DNA from: Actinomycetes bacterium
GTDB taxonomy: Bacteria; Actinomycetota; Actinomycetes; Actinomycetales; Microbacteriaceae
Assembly: GCA_029777095.1 (NCBI GenBank)
Contig: JAKOTS010000019.1
Location: forward strand, 1-64,000
Direction of reading: 5' to 3'
Length of the DNA stretch: 64,000 bases
Of this stretch, positions 45,511 to 52,360 are shown piece by piece; within the stretch, counting starts at the first letter, position 1; each line of letters opens with the position of its first letter. The translations under genes and the position numbers were made by a program. The notes under the pieces are model-generated. The model worked only from the letters and a program-made list of their open reading frames with translations, searched no databases and had not been told where the DNA came from.

Positions 45511-46112
45511 GGCCGCCGCTCAACAACCGAAGGCAGCTGGTAGGAACCATCGAGGATGGCCGGGCCCGGCAGGTAGGCACGCAGCATCAGCTTGAACCGG
45601 CCGGATGGTGTGGGCAGCCAGTTCGTGCCCAGCTCCACTGTTTCATACGCCTGCAGCAGGATGTCGACGGAGCCGTCGGCATTCGGCACCAAGCCGGCGC
45701 GGCTGTCTACGCTCGCACGGCCAGACGCTCCAGCAACGATGTAACCGGCGGTGTCCGTCGCGGTGAGCGACCAGAAGGCACTGTGTGGTGGCAGCTGGCC
45801 GGGCGGAAAGTGCAGGCAGTAGGTGTGGGCGCCCCGCAACAACTCCCCTGCCGCATCGCGGGTCGCCGTCCAATAGGCGGCCTCTTCGAAGACGTTCACA
45901 ACGGGGAGAGCCTTTTGCAGCGCGGCGCGCACGACAATCCCGTTGCCGGGTTGCCCGGCCCCGCGGATCGAGCTCCAGCCGTTAACCGTCGTGGTCTGGC
46001 TGCGTGCGACAGCGTTCAACACCACGACCGCGGTCAAGTACCCAAACGCCAGGCCCATGATCAGCCCTTGCACAATGCCGGAGCCCGCCACCCACGCGAA
46101 GAAGGCGCTCAT
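45507..46112 (-). CDS. Membrane-anchored DUF1214 protein (split copy 3)
   Basis: 201 aa. One N-terminal transmembrane helix (IVQGLIMGLAFGYLTAVVVLNAV) precedes a DUF1214 domain: RGAHTYCLHFPPGQLPPHSAFWSLTATDTAGYIV, VPNADGSVDILLQAYE and TNWLPTPSGRFKLMLRAYLPGPAILDGSYQLP, closely matching the C-terminal half of the fused copies. It precedes the DUF1254 gene, so gene order is the reverse of the domain order in the fused proteins. A 63-aa membrane protein is encoded 13 bp upstream. No strong ribosome site. Confidence 0.82.
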   Translation of the reverse strand: MSAFFAWVAGSGIVQGLIMGLAFGYLTAVVVLNAVARSQTTTVNGWSSIRGAGQPGNGIVVRAALQKALPVVNVFEEAAYWTATRDAAGELLRGAHTYCLHFPPGQLPPHSAFWSLTATDTAGYIVAGASGRASVDSRAGLVPNADGSVDILLQAYETVELGTNWLPTPSGRFKLMLRAYLPGPAILDGSYQLPSVVERRP

Positions 46113-46125
46113 GCCGCAACCCGCG

Positions 46126-46317
46126 TCACAGCGCGCCGATCCGGAGCAGCACCACGACCGTCACGATCACGGCGACAGAAAGGAGCAGAATCGACCACCC
46201 CTGCCAAGTCGCCGGGTGCCAGCCCACGCCCACCCCATTGCGACGGAACCAGGGCCGGTGCTGCTTGCCTGCCGCGCTCTTGACATTGCTGGGCGGCTGA
46301 GGTGTGTCAGTGGACAT
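46126..46317 (-). CDS. Small single-pass membrane protein (63 aa)
   Basis: Unrecognised. A soluble basic first half (KQHRPWFRRNGVGVGWHPATWQGW) is followed by one C-terminal helix (SILLLSVAVIVTVVVLLRI). ATG 46317 has ggga at the right distance. The 173-aa ORF listed is an over-extension. It is the first gene of a tight group with the DUF1214 and DUF1254 genes, so it may be a third membrane subunit of that unit. Confidence 0.65.
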   Translation of the reverse strand: MSTDTPQPPSNVKSAAGKQHRPWFRRNGVGVGWHPATWQGWSILLLSVAVIVTVVVLLRIGAL

Positions 46318-46462
46318 CTGCGTTCTCCCATCGCCGCGGCCGCGGGCCAGCGAAGCACACCCGCGGTGAAAAGCTACGCGCGCAACCGCAAAATCTCTAT
46401 GGGTGTGGCGCGCAACTCGCGCGCCGCGAGCCGCGCCACCTCGCGCGCAGAGGCGGGCGACC

Positions 46463-46759
46463 CTACGTTGGCTCGTCGTCCGCGGACACTTCAATGACGA
46501 TGCGCCCGCTCGCCTCGATGACGCCTCGACCCTTGTCTGGTGTCGGCGCTGGGATCGGGAGTTCTTGCTCGGCCTCCCAGACTGTTCGGGCTTCGGAGGC
46601 GGACGGATGGAAGATGTCGTCCATGCCGAGCATCCCAGCCGTCGCAATGCGCGTCGCGCTGTTGCGCTTGCGGTGATGAACGGAGAGTGCGACAGCGACG
46701 ACCGCGATCACACCCGCGACGAGGAGTACGATCGTCACCCAACCGGAGATGACACCCAT
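46463..46759 (-). CDS. Single-pass membrane protein of unknown function (98 aa)
   Basis: Unrecognised. An N-terminal transmembrane helix (GWVTIVLLVAGVIAVVAVALSV) and a short basic stretch (HHRKRN) precede a cytoplasmic acidic domain (EAEQELPIPAPTPDKG, ending VIEVSADDEPT). It is leaderless from TAACAT. The 145-bp gap to the next gene (46318-46462) is GC-rich with nothing assignable. Confidence 0.65.
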   Translation of the reverse strand: MGVISGWVTIVLLVAGVIAVVAVALSVHHRKRNSATRIATAGMLGMDDIFHPSASEARTVWEAEQELPIPAPTPDKGRGVIEASGRIVIEVSADDEPT

Positions 46760-46771
46760 AGCCCCATGTTA
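46757..46771 (-). promoter_or_regulatory. Leaderless promoter, 98-aa membrane protein
   Basis: TAACAT, 6 nt, ATG 46759. It overlaps the stop codon of the upstream GNAT gene. Confidence 0.45.
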
Positions 46772-47260
46772 GGCACGTGCGCGGCTCATCCTGAAGTTGC
46801 GCAGGACCACTCCCCCGATGCTCGGATACTGCACCTGCTCGAGCGTGAATCCGTGCGCTTCGAAGAACGGTCGCGCGGTGACGCTCACGTTCGCCCATAA
46901 CCGCGTGGCACCAAGCGCTGCCGCGCGCTCTTGCGCCTCACGCAGCAGCGCGCCCGCGACGCCTTGGCGCGCGTGTTCAGGGGAGACGAACATCATGTCG
47001 ATGTATCCGTCGCTCTGCACATCGGAGAAGCCCACCACGTTGCCGTCAACTTCGGCGACGAAACTGTTGCGTCGCATCATCGCCGCATGCCACGTCACCG
47101 TGTCGCGATCCTCCGGCCGCGCCCACGCGAGCACCTGGGCTTCGGAGTAATCGGGGGCGGCGGTTACGGTAATTGCCGCGACAAATACCGCCAGCGTCGC
47201 TTCGGCATCATCCGCCGCGTATGGGCGAATCCGCGCGACAGATGATGGCCGTGCGTGCAT
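46769..47260 (-). CDS. GNAT-family N-acetyltransferase
   Basis: 163-aa GCN5-related acetyltransferase: IRPYAADDAEATLAVFVAAI at the N-terminus, VDGNVVGFSDVQSDGYIDMMFVSPEHARQGVAGALLREAQERA (the acetyl-CoA loop R/Q-x-x-G-x-A at about 105-112) and LWANVSVTARPFFEAHGFTLEQVQY. The acceptor is unknown. ATG 47260 has aaggaa 7 nt upstream. Only 9 bp separate it from the 98-aa membrane protein. Confidence 0.9.
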   Translation of the reverse strand: MHARPSSVARIRPYAADDAEATLAVFVAAITVTAAPDYSEAQVLAWARPEDRDTVTWHAAMMRRNSFVAEVDGNVVGFSDVQSDGYIDMMFVSPEHARQGVAGALLREAQERAAALGATRLWANVSVTARPFFEAHGFTLEQVQYPSIGGVVLRNFRMSRARA

Positions 47261-47286
47261 GCGCGCTTCCTTCAGTACTGGCCTGA

Positions 47287-47439
47287 CTACTCGGACTTGC
47301 GAACGGGAGGGGGCCCTTGCGGGTCGAACGATCCGCCCTCATTGACCCAGTCCGAAATATCGGCGGCTTCTTCTCGCGTGACCGGCTTTGGCTTTCTCCG
47401 CCGGAACCATGAGCTCATCGTCTCTTTGATCTTCGACAT
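47287..47439 (-). CDS. Small basic/acidic protein of unknown function (50 aa)
   Basis: MSKIKETMSSWFRRRKPKPVTREEAADISDWVNEGG... is a possible 50-aa protein. It has an N-terminal amphipathic segment ending in a cluster of basic residues and an acidic middle. The much longer ORF track entry (146 aa) is an upstream shadow of the DHFR-family gene. The start is supported by TATGGT 6 nt before the ATG. It is probably real, but coding rests on one promoter and length. Confidence 0.55.
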   Translation of the reverse strand: MSKIKETMSSWFRRRKPKPVTREEAADISDWVNEGGSFDPQGPPPVRKSE

Positions 47440-47451
47440 GTTCGCACCATA
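47437..47451 (-). promoter_or_regulatory. Leaderless promoter, 50-aa protein
   Basis: TATGGT, 6 nt, ATG 47439. Confidence 0.45.
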
Positions 47452-47520
47452 ACAAGTTTCGCGAGTTGCGGCATGCGAGACCGCGTTGGGGACGCCCGGC
47501 GCAGTGTCGCAGCGGCGCGT

Positions 47521-47535
47521 TAGCCTTTCTCTATG
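47521..47535 (+). promoter_or_regulatory. Leaderless promoter, DHFR-family gene
   Basis: TAGCCT, 6 nt, ATG 47533. Eight bp upstream of the hexamer lies TGTCGCAG, a weak (6 of 8) resemblance to the PafBC box; I do not claim it. Confidence 0.55.
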
Positions 47536-48117
47536 CCCAGAGTCATCTTCTACACCGCGACGACGCTCAATGGATTTCTTGCCGACGACCACGACTCGCT
47601 CGAGTGGTTGTTTGCCGTCCAGCAGGATGAGGACTCGTTCGCGCCGTTCATCGCGAATATCGGCGCGATCGTGCAGGGTTCGACGACCTTCGAGTGGGTC
47701 GTTGCACATGAAGGGCTGGCCGAGCATCCCGAAAAATGGCCTGCGTTCTATGGCGCGCGGCCAACCTGGGTGTTCACGACTCGGCGGCTGACACAGATTC
47801 CCGGCGCCGAGGTGCGGTTCGCGTCAGGGTCGGTGCGAGAGGCTTGGCCCGAGATTGCGGCGGCCGCTGGTGACCTTGACGTCTGGGTCGTCGGCGGTGG
47901 CGACCTCGTCGGACAATTCGCCGATGCGGGCCTACTCGACGAGCTCCGAGTGCAGATTGCCCCTGTCACGCTGGCTTCGGGCAGGCCTCTCCTCCCCCGC
48001 GACCTCGCCTCCGATCGGCTACACCTCGAGTCGATCGCCCAGAACGGGCAGTTCGCCGAGCTTGTCTACACCGTGCGGCGCCCCGACCAGCCCGAGGAGG
48101 CACGCGATGCCGTCTGA
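47533..48117 (+). CDS. Dihydrofolate reductase/RibD C-terminal family protein
   Basis: 194 aa of the RibD-C/DHFR-like fold: RVIFYTATTLNGFLADDHDSLEWLF at the N-terminus, GAIVQGSTTFEWVVAHEG, PTWVFTTRRL and LDVWVVGGGDLVGQFADAGLLDELRVQIAPVTLASGRPLLP (the NADPH-binding VGGG motif). It reduces a pyrimidine- or pterin-like substrate, but the native one is unknown. It is followed by a DUF2087 gene with an 11-bp overlap. Confidence 0.92.
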   Translation: MPRVIFYTATTLNGFLADDHDSLEWLFAVQQDEDSFAPFIANIGAIVQGSTTFEWVVAHEGLAEHPEKWPAFYGARPTWVFTTRRLTQIPGAEVRFASGSVREAWPEIAAAAGDLDVWVVGGGDLVGQFADAGLLDELRVQIAPVTLASGRPLLPRDLASDRLHLESIAQNGQFAELVYTVRRPDQPEEARDAV

Positions 48118-48643
48118 AGCATCTGCCGGCCCACCGGAATCACCGGATTGGCGCCGAATCCTGGCGGCGCTGCTGAACGCTGACGCCCGACGCATCTTTG
48201 CCGAGACCGTCATCAGCGCGAGTGCGCCGGTGCCCGCAGCCCGTCGCGATCGCGCATTGCAGCAGCTCCAGGCACTCGGGCTCATCGAGAGAGATGCGGC
48301 CGGCGAGCCGCGCCCCTCCGACGTACCGCTCCGCGCCGCGCTGAGCGGCGCCCAAGCACCTCGGGCACGAGGCCCAGAACGTTTTCTCGACCGCCACGGC
48401 CGCATCGATCGCTACCCCTCGGGCTTTGCCGAACGTGTCGCGCTGCTCGAGTTCGTGCTTGCGAAAGCTGTTCCGCTCGGCGCGGTGCTCGATGAGCGAA
48501 CGCTCGGTGCGGCGCTGTCACCGTTCACGAACGATGTCGCGGCACTTCGCCGATATCTCGTCGACCATGAGCTCCTCGAACGAACGCCGACCGGTTCGGA
48601 GTACGCGCGCGTCGCCCCACCCGAGGCACCGGCCGGCGCATAG
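48107..48643 (+). CDS. DUF2087 domain protein
   Basis: 178 aa. A winged-helix-like N-terminal region (WRRILAALLNADARRIFAETVI, RRDRALQQLQALGLIERDAAG) and a C-terminal DUF2087 domain (DRHGRIDRYPSGFAERVALLEFVLAKAVPLGAVLDERTLGAALSPFTNDVAALRRYLVDHELLERT). Such proteins are suspected transcription regulators. ATG 48107 has gaggagg 5 nt upstream and overlaps the DHFR-family gene by 11 bp; the ORF-track extension is out-of-frame coding of that gene. Possible regulatory partner of its neighbour. Confidence 0.88.
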   Translation: MPSEASAGPPESPDWRRILAALLNADARRIFAETVISASAPVPAARRDRALQQLQALGLIERDAAGEPRPSDVPLRAALSGAQAPRARGPERFLDRHGRIDRYPSGFAERVALLEFVLAKAVPLGAVLDERTLGAALSPFTNDVAALRRYLVDHELLERTPTGSEYARVAPPEAPAGA

Positions 48644-48661
48644 ACGGCGTACGCCGGGCAC

Positions 48662-49426
48662 CTACTCGCCTTCGTGGGGCTCCATGCGATGCCACGTGCC
48701 GAACTTCGGGTCGAGCCCGTCACCCGACGAGGTGCGGGTGATGCGGCGCTTCATCCACGGGCCAACGTGTTCGCGGTAGTAGTCCCAGCCGCGGGGGCCC
48801 GCCGCAGGCAGCGCTGGCATCGTCCACCATTCGGGCTCAGGCTCGAAGCCCAGCGCGGTCAGCACGCGCGCCGCGACACGGTGGTGCCCTCGTGAGTTCA
48901 TGTGCAGGCGGTCTTCCGACCAGTATGGCGGTGTCGCGAGTTCGCGGTCGGGCCAGTTGAAGGCACGAATCACGTCGTCGCGGTCGGCAAAGTGATCTTC
49001 GACGGCCTGGGAGAGCTCGTCGCCCCTGCGCTGGATCATGTTCTTCATTGGTAGCTGCTGTGCCGGGTTCGCGCCGGAGAGCAAAATGAGCTTGACGCCC
49101 GCTTCATCGCACCGATGAATCACCTGCTCGAATGCATCGACGATGTGCGCCACCTTCGTGCGCGGACGCAAAACATCATTGCCACCGCCATTGAACGAGA
49201 GGTGTGTGGGCTGCAGCGAGAGCGCCCGCTCAAGCTGCTCGTTAACGATGGGCCACACCAACTTCCCGCGAATCGCAAGGTTTGCGTAGTCAATGGGCTC
49301 GTCGCTGGCGTTCGCCCAGCCCTGCGCGACAAGATCCGCCCACCCACGGGGACGGCCATCCGGGAGCTCGTCGCCGACGCCCTCGGTGAATGAGTCGCCA
49401 ATGGCGACAAAGCGAATCTTTTGCAC
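48662..49426 (-). CDS. SGNH/GDSL hydrolase (copy 2)
   Basis: 254-aa cytoplasmic SGNH esterase: RFVAIGDSFTEGVGDEL (Ser), NLAIRGKL (Gly block), SFNGGGNDVLRPR (Asn) and SEDRLHMNSRGHHRVAARVL (Asp/His). It closely resembles copy 1 at 9739-10605, including the C-terminal PWMKRRITRTSSGDG tail. The start GTG 49426 lies 6 nt after TAAAGT with no ribosome site. Two diverged paralogues 38 kb apart suggest distinct ester substrates. Confidence 0.92.
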   Translation of the reverse strand: MQKIRFVAIGDSFTEGVGDELPDGRPRGWADLVAQGWANASDEPIDYANLAIRGKLVWPIVNEQLERALSLQPTHLSFNGGGNDVLRPRTKVAHIVDAFEQVIHRCDEAGVKLILLSGANPAQQLPMKNMIQRRGDELSQAVEDHFADRDDVIRAFNWPDRELATPPYWSEDRLHMNSRGHHRVAARVLTALGFEPEPEWWTMPALPAAGPRGWDYYREHVGPWMKRRITRTSSGDGLDPKFGTWHRMEPHEGE

Positions 49427-49438
49427 CGCTCCACTTTA
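49424..49438 (-). promoter_or_regulatory. Leaderless promoter, SGNH copy 2
   Basis: TAAAGT, 6 nt, GTG 49426. Confidence 0.5.
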
Positions 49439-49506
49439 GAGGCCTGCGGGCGCCGCACCGGAATTCGTTGCACCACTTTTTCGGCGGCGCCACAAAACCG
49501 TCTGAA

Positions 49507-50556
49507 CTACTCCCCGAGCAACTCGCGCACGCGCGGCGCGACCTTGGTGCCATACAACTCGATGCTGCGCATCATGTGCTCGTGCGACAGGGTGCCGGTC
49601 GAGAACTTCATGTCGAAGCGCTCCGCGCCCAGCGTGCGCAGCGTGCCAGCGATTTTCTGCGCCACGGTTTCGGGCGATCCCACATACGTTGAGCCATCGG
49701 GACCAATCTCACGCTCGAACGATGCCCGCGTGTACGCAGGCCAGCCCCGCTCTCGGCCGATGGTGTTGTGGAGCGCCTCGAACCCGGCGTAGGCCTCTTC
49801 GCGAGCCTGCTCGTCGGTATCGGCGATGTGCCCGGGTGAGTGCACGCCGATGGGCAGCGGCTCGCGCTCATACGAGTCGACCGCCCGGTAGTAGAGGTCT
49901 ACAAACTGCCGGAATCGGTGCGAAGGGCCGCCGATGATCGCAAGCATCAGGCCGAGCCCATGCCGAGCGGTACGCACGACTGACTCGGGGCTACCTCCGA
50001 CGCCGACCCAGGCCTTCAACCCATGCTCTGTCTTCGGGTAGACATCGGCCGCGTCGAGTGCCGCACGCGTCGTCCCCTGCCACGTGACCGGCTTCTCGGT
50101 CAGCAACTGGGTGAAGAGCTCGAGTTTCTCCTCGAACAGCACCTCGTAATCACGCAGATCGTAGCCAAACAGCGGGAACGATTCGATGAACGAGCCGCGA
50201 CCCAGAATCACTTCGGCACGACCGTTGGATACGGCATCCAGCGTCGCGAAACGCTCGAACACGCGCACCGGATCGTCGCTCGAAAGCACGGTCACCGCGG
50301 TCCCGAGGTGAATGTTCTTGGTACGGCCGGCGGCCGCCGCCAACACGATCTCGGGGCTCGAGATCGCGAAGTCGGGACGGTGGTGCTCCCCCACACCGAA
50401 GAATGCCAGGCCGACCTCATCGGCCAGCACGGCTTCGTCGACCACGTTTCGGATCGTCTGCGCGTCTGACAGCAACTCGCCGTCGGCTCCGCGAGTCACG
50501 TCGCCGAACGTGTCGAGTCCGAGCTGGATGTCGGCCGGGTTGATCTGGGTGCTCAT
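49507..50556 (-). CDS. LLM-class flavin-dependent oxidoreductase
   Basis: 349-aa bacterial-luciferase-like TIM barrel using FMNH2 or F420. Landmarks are QLGLDTFGDVTRG at the N-terminus, LAFFGVGEHHRPDFAISSPEIVLAAAAGRTKNIHLGTAVTVLSSDDPVRVFERFATLDAVSNGRAEVILGRGSF (the family core) and VGSPETVAQKIAGTLRTLGAERFDMKFSTG near the C-terminus. The substrate is unknown. aaagggg lies about 9 nt before the ATG. It follows the DUF885 gene by 72 bp on the same strand. Confidence 0.92.
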   Translation of the reverse strand: MSTQINPADIQLGLDTFGDVTRGADGELLSDAQTIRNVVDEAVLADEVGLAFFGVGEHHRPDFAISSPEIVLAAAAGRTKNIHLGTAVTVLSSDDPVRVFERFATLDAVSNGRAEVILGRGSFIESFPLFGYDLRDYEVLFEEKLELFTQLLTEKPVTWQGTTRAALDAADVYPKTEHGLKAWVGVGGSPESVVRTARHGLGLMLAIIGGPSHRFRQFVDLYYRAVDSYEREPLPIGVHSPGHIADTDEQAREEAYAGFEALHNTIGRERGWPAYTRASFEREIGPDGSTYVGSPETVAQKIAGTLRTLGAERFDMKFSTGTLSHEHMMRSIELYGTKVAPRVRELLGE

Positions 50557-50628
50557 CGGGGGCGCCCCTTTCTATTCACTCGCATGTAACCGCACGGCTC
50601 GCCCACACATTCCCGAGTGAGGCGCCGG

Positions 50629-52302
50629 TTATCCGAGCAGTGCCCTGCGTAGCGTGTCGAGCCCGACTCCGCCGAGATCGAGTGCGCGCTTGTGGAACGC
50701 CTTGATGTCGAAGTCGGCACCCTCGCGGGCCTCGACCTCGTCGCGCACGTTCTCCCAAATACGCTGACCGACCTTGTACGAAGGTGCTTGGCCCGGCCAC
50801 CCGAGATAGCGGTTGACCTCAAAGCGCACGAACGCCTCGGGCATGTTGACGTTCTGCATCATGAACTCAAGCGCGTAGTCCGCGTCCCAGATGCCCTGCC
50901 CGTCGAGGCGTGGCTTGCCGAGGTGCACACCGATGTCGAGCACCACGCGCGCCGCGCGCATGCGCTGGCCATCAAGCATCCCGAGCCGGTCGGCCGGGTC
51001 GTCGAGGTAGCCAAGCTGCTGCATCAGGCGCTCCGCGTAGAGCGCCCAGCCCTCAGCGTGGCCCGACGAACCCGCAAGCTGCCGACGCCAACTGTTGAGC
51101 TGCGCGCGATTCGCGACGCCCTGCCCGATCTGGAGGTGGTGGCCCGGAACACCCTCGTGGTACACCGTCGTCAGCTCGCGCCACGTGTCGAACTCGGTCA
51201 CGCCCTCGGGCACCGACCACCACATGCGGCCGGGGCGCGAGAAGTCATCGCTCGGGCCGGTGTAATAAATGCCGCCCTCCTGCGTGGGCGCGATCATGCA
51301 CTCGAGCGTGCGAATCTCGGCGGGAATGTCGAAGTGCGTCGCACCCAGCTCAGCGACCGCGCGGTCGCTCGTCTCCTGCATCCACTTCTGGAGCGCTTCG
51401 GTGCCCTGCAATTTGCGGGACGGGTCTTTCTCGAGAAACGCGACTGCTTCTTCGACGGATGCCCCGGGCAAGATCTCGTTCGCAATCGCCTCCTGTTCGG
51501 CGACCATCCGGGCGAGCTCCTGAATGCCCCACTCGTAGGTCTCATCGAGGTCGATCGTTGCGCCCAAAAAGCGGCGGGATGCCAGCGCGTACTGCTCGCG
51601 ACCCACACCGTCTTGTTCGGTCGCGACCGGCGCAAGCTCGTTCTGCATGAAACTGGCAAGCGTGTCGTATGCGCCGCGCGCCAAGTCTGCGTGCTGGCCC
51701 AACTCGCCCAGCAGTGCGGCCGAAAGCTCACCGTCTGCTGGCGCCGCCTCGGCGGCAAACGCGGCAAAGAAGCCATCGTCGGCGGTGTAACGGGCGATCT
51801 GCGTGACAACCTCGAGCACCTGGCGGCGAGCGGGCACCACGCCCTGGCGCATGCCTTCGCGAAGCGTCTCGATGTACCCGTCGATCGCTGCCGGCACCGC
51901 GCTCAAACGGCGCGAAATGATCGACCAGTCGTCTTCGGTGTCGGTCGGCATGAGGTCGTAGACCGAACGAATCTGCTGTGCGGGCGACTCGATGACGTTA
52001 AGGTCGCGCAGGTGCGTCTTCGCTTCGTACTGTTCGAGCATGAGGTTGAGCTCGGCCGTGAGGTCGGTCTTCGTGACCGCATCGATGTCGTCGACCGGTT
52101 CGAGCTCTGCAAGCGCCGCCACGGTGTTCCGCGCCGCCGCGGCAATCGCGTCGTGGCCAGCGGGCGTCTGGTCGCTATGCCGGTGGTTCTGTTCGGTGCG
52201 GCCGATGTACGTGCCGACCTCGGGAATCAACTGGACGAAGGTGTCGACCCATGCATCGGCGACGTGGTCGATCGCGGTCGCGGGGCGCTGCGTAGCTGTC
52301 AT
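50629..52302 (-). CDS. DUF885 predicted zinc metallopeptidase
   Basis: 557 aa of the DUF885 family, thought to be a metallopeptidase. The candidate zinc site is YHEGVPGHHLQIG at about residue 390, a variant of HExxH, with a downstream glutamate in HAEGWALYAERLMQQLG. The rest is mostly helical. No signal peptide is visible, so it is probably cytoplasmic. ATG 52302 lies 6 nt after TAGGCT (leaderless). The catalytic activity is predicted only. Confidence 0.9.
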   Translation of the reverse strand: MTATQRPATAIDHVADAWVDTFVQLIPEVGTYIGRTEQNHRHSDQTPAGHDAIAAAARNTVAALAELEPVDDIDAVTKTDLTAELNLMLEQYEAKTHLRDLNVIESPAQQIRSVYDLMPTDTEDDWSIISRRLSAVPAAIDGYIETLREGMRQGVVPARRQVLEVVTQIARYTADDGFFAAFAAEAAPADGELSAALLGELGQHADLARGAYDTLASFMQNELAPVATEQDGVGREQYALASRRFLGATIDLDETYEWGIQELARMVAEQEAIANEILPGASVEEAVAFLEKDPSRKLQGTEALQKWMQETSDRAVAELGATHFDIPAEIRTLECMIAPTQEGGIYYTGPSDDFSRPGRMWWSVPEGVTEFDTWRELTTVYHEGVPGHHLQIGQGVANRAQLNSWRRQLAGSSGHAEGWALYAERLMQQLGYLDDPADRLGMLDGQRMRAARVVLDIGVHLGKPRLDGQGIWDADYALEFMMQNVNMPEAFVRFEVNRYLGWPGQAPSYKVGQRIWENVRDEVEAREGADFDIKAFHKRALDLGGVGLDTLRRALLG

Positions 52303-52314
52303 AGTCCGAGCCTA
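52300..52314 (-). promoter_or_regulatory. Leaderless promoter, DUF885 gene
   Basis: TAGGCT, 6 nt, ATG 52302. No PafBC-like box. Confidence 0.6.
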
Positions 52315-52360
52315 CGACCGTGAACCGGGCACTGCCAGTGCGCGCCACCCGGGCGTGGCG

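Noticed and set aside
47505-47526. Possible third PafBC box (TGTCGCAG-N8-TAGCCT) at the DHFR-family gene
   Set aside because: Only 6 of 8 positions match and the gene has no repair role; kept as a plain leaderless promoter.
50692-52323. 543-aa plus-strand ORF opposite the DUF885 gene
   Set aside because: Shadow frame without domain content.
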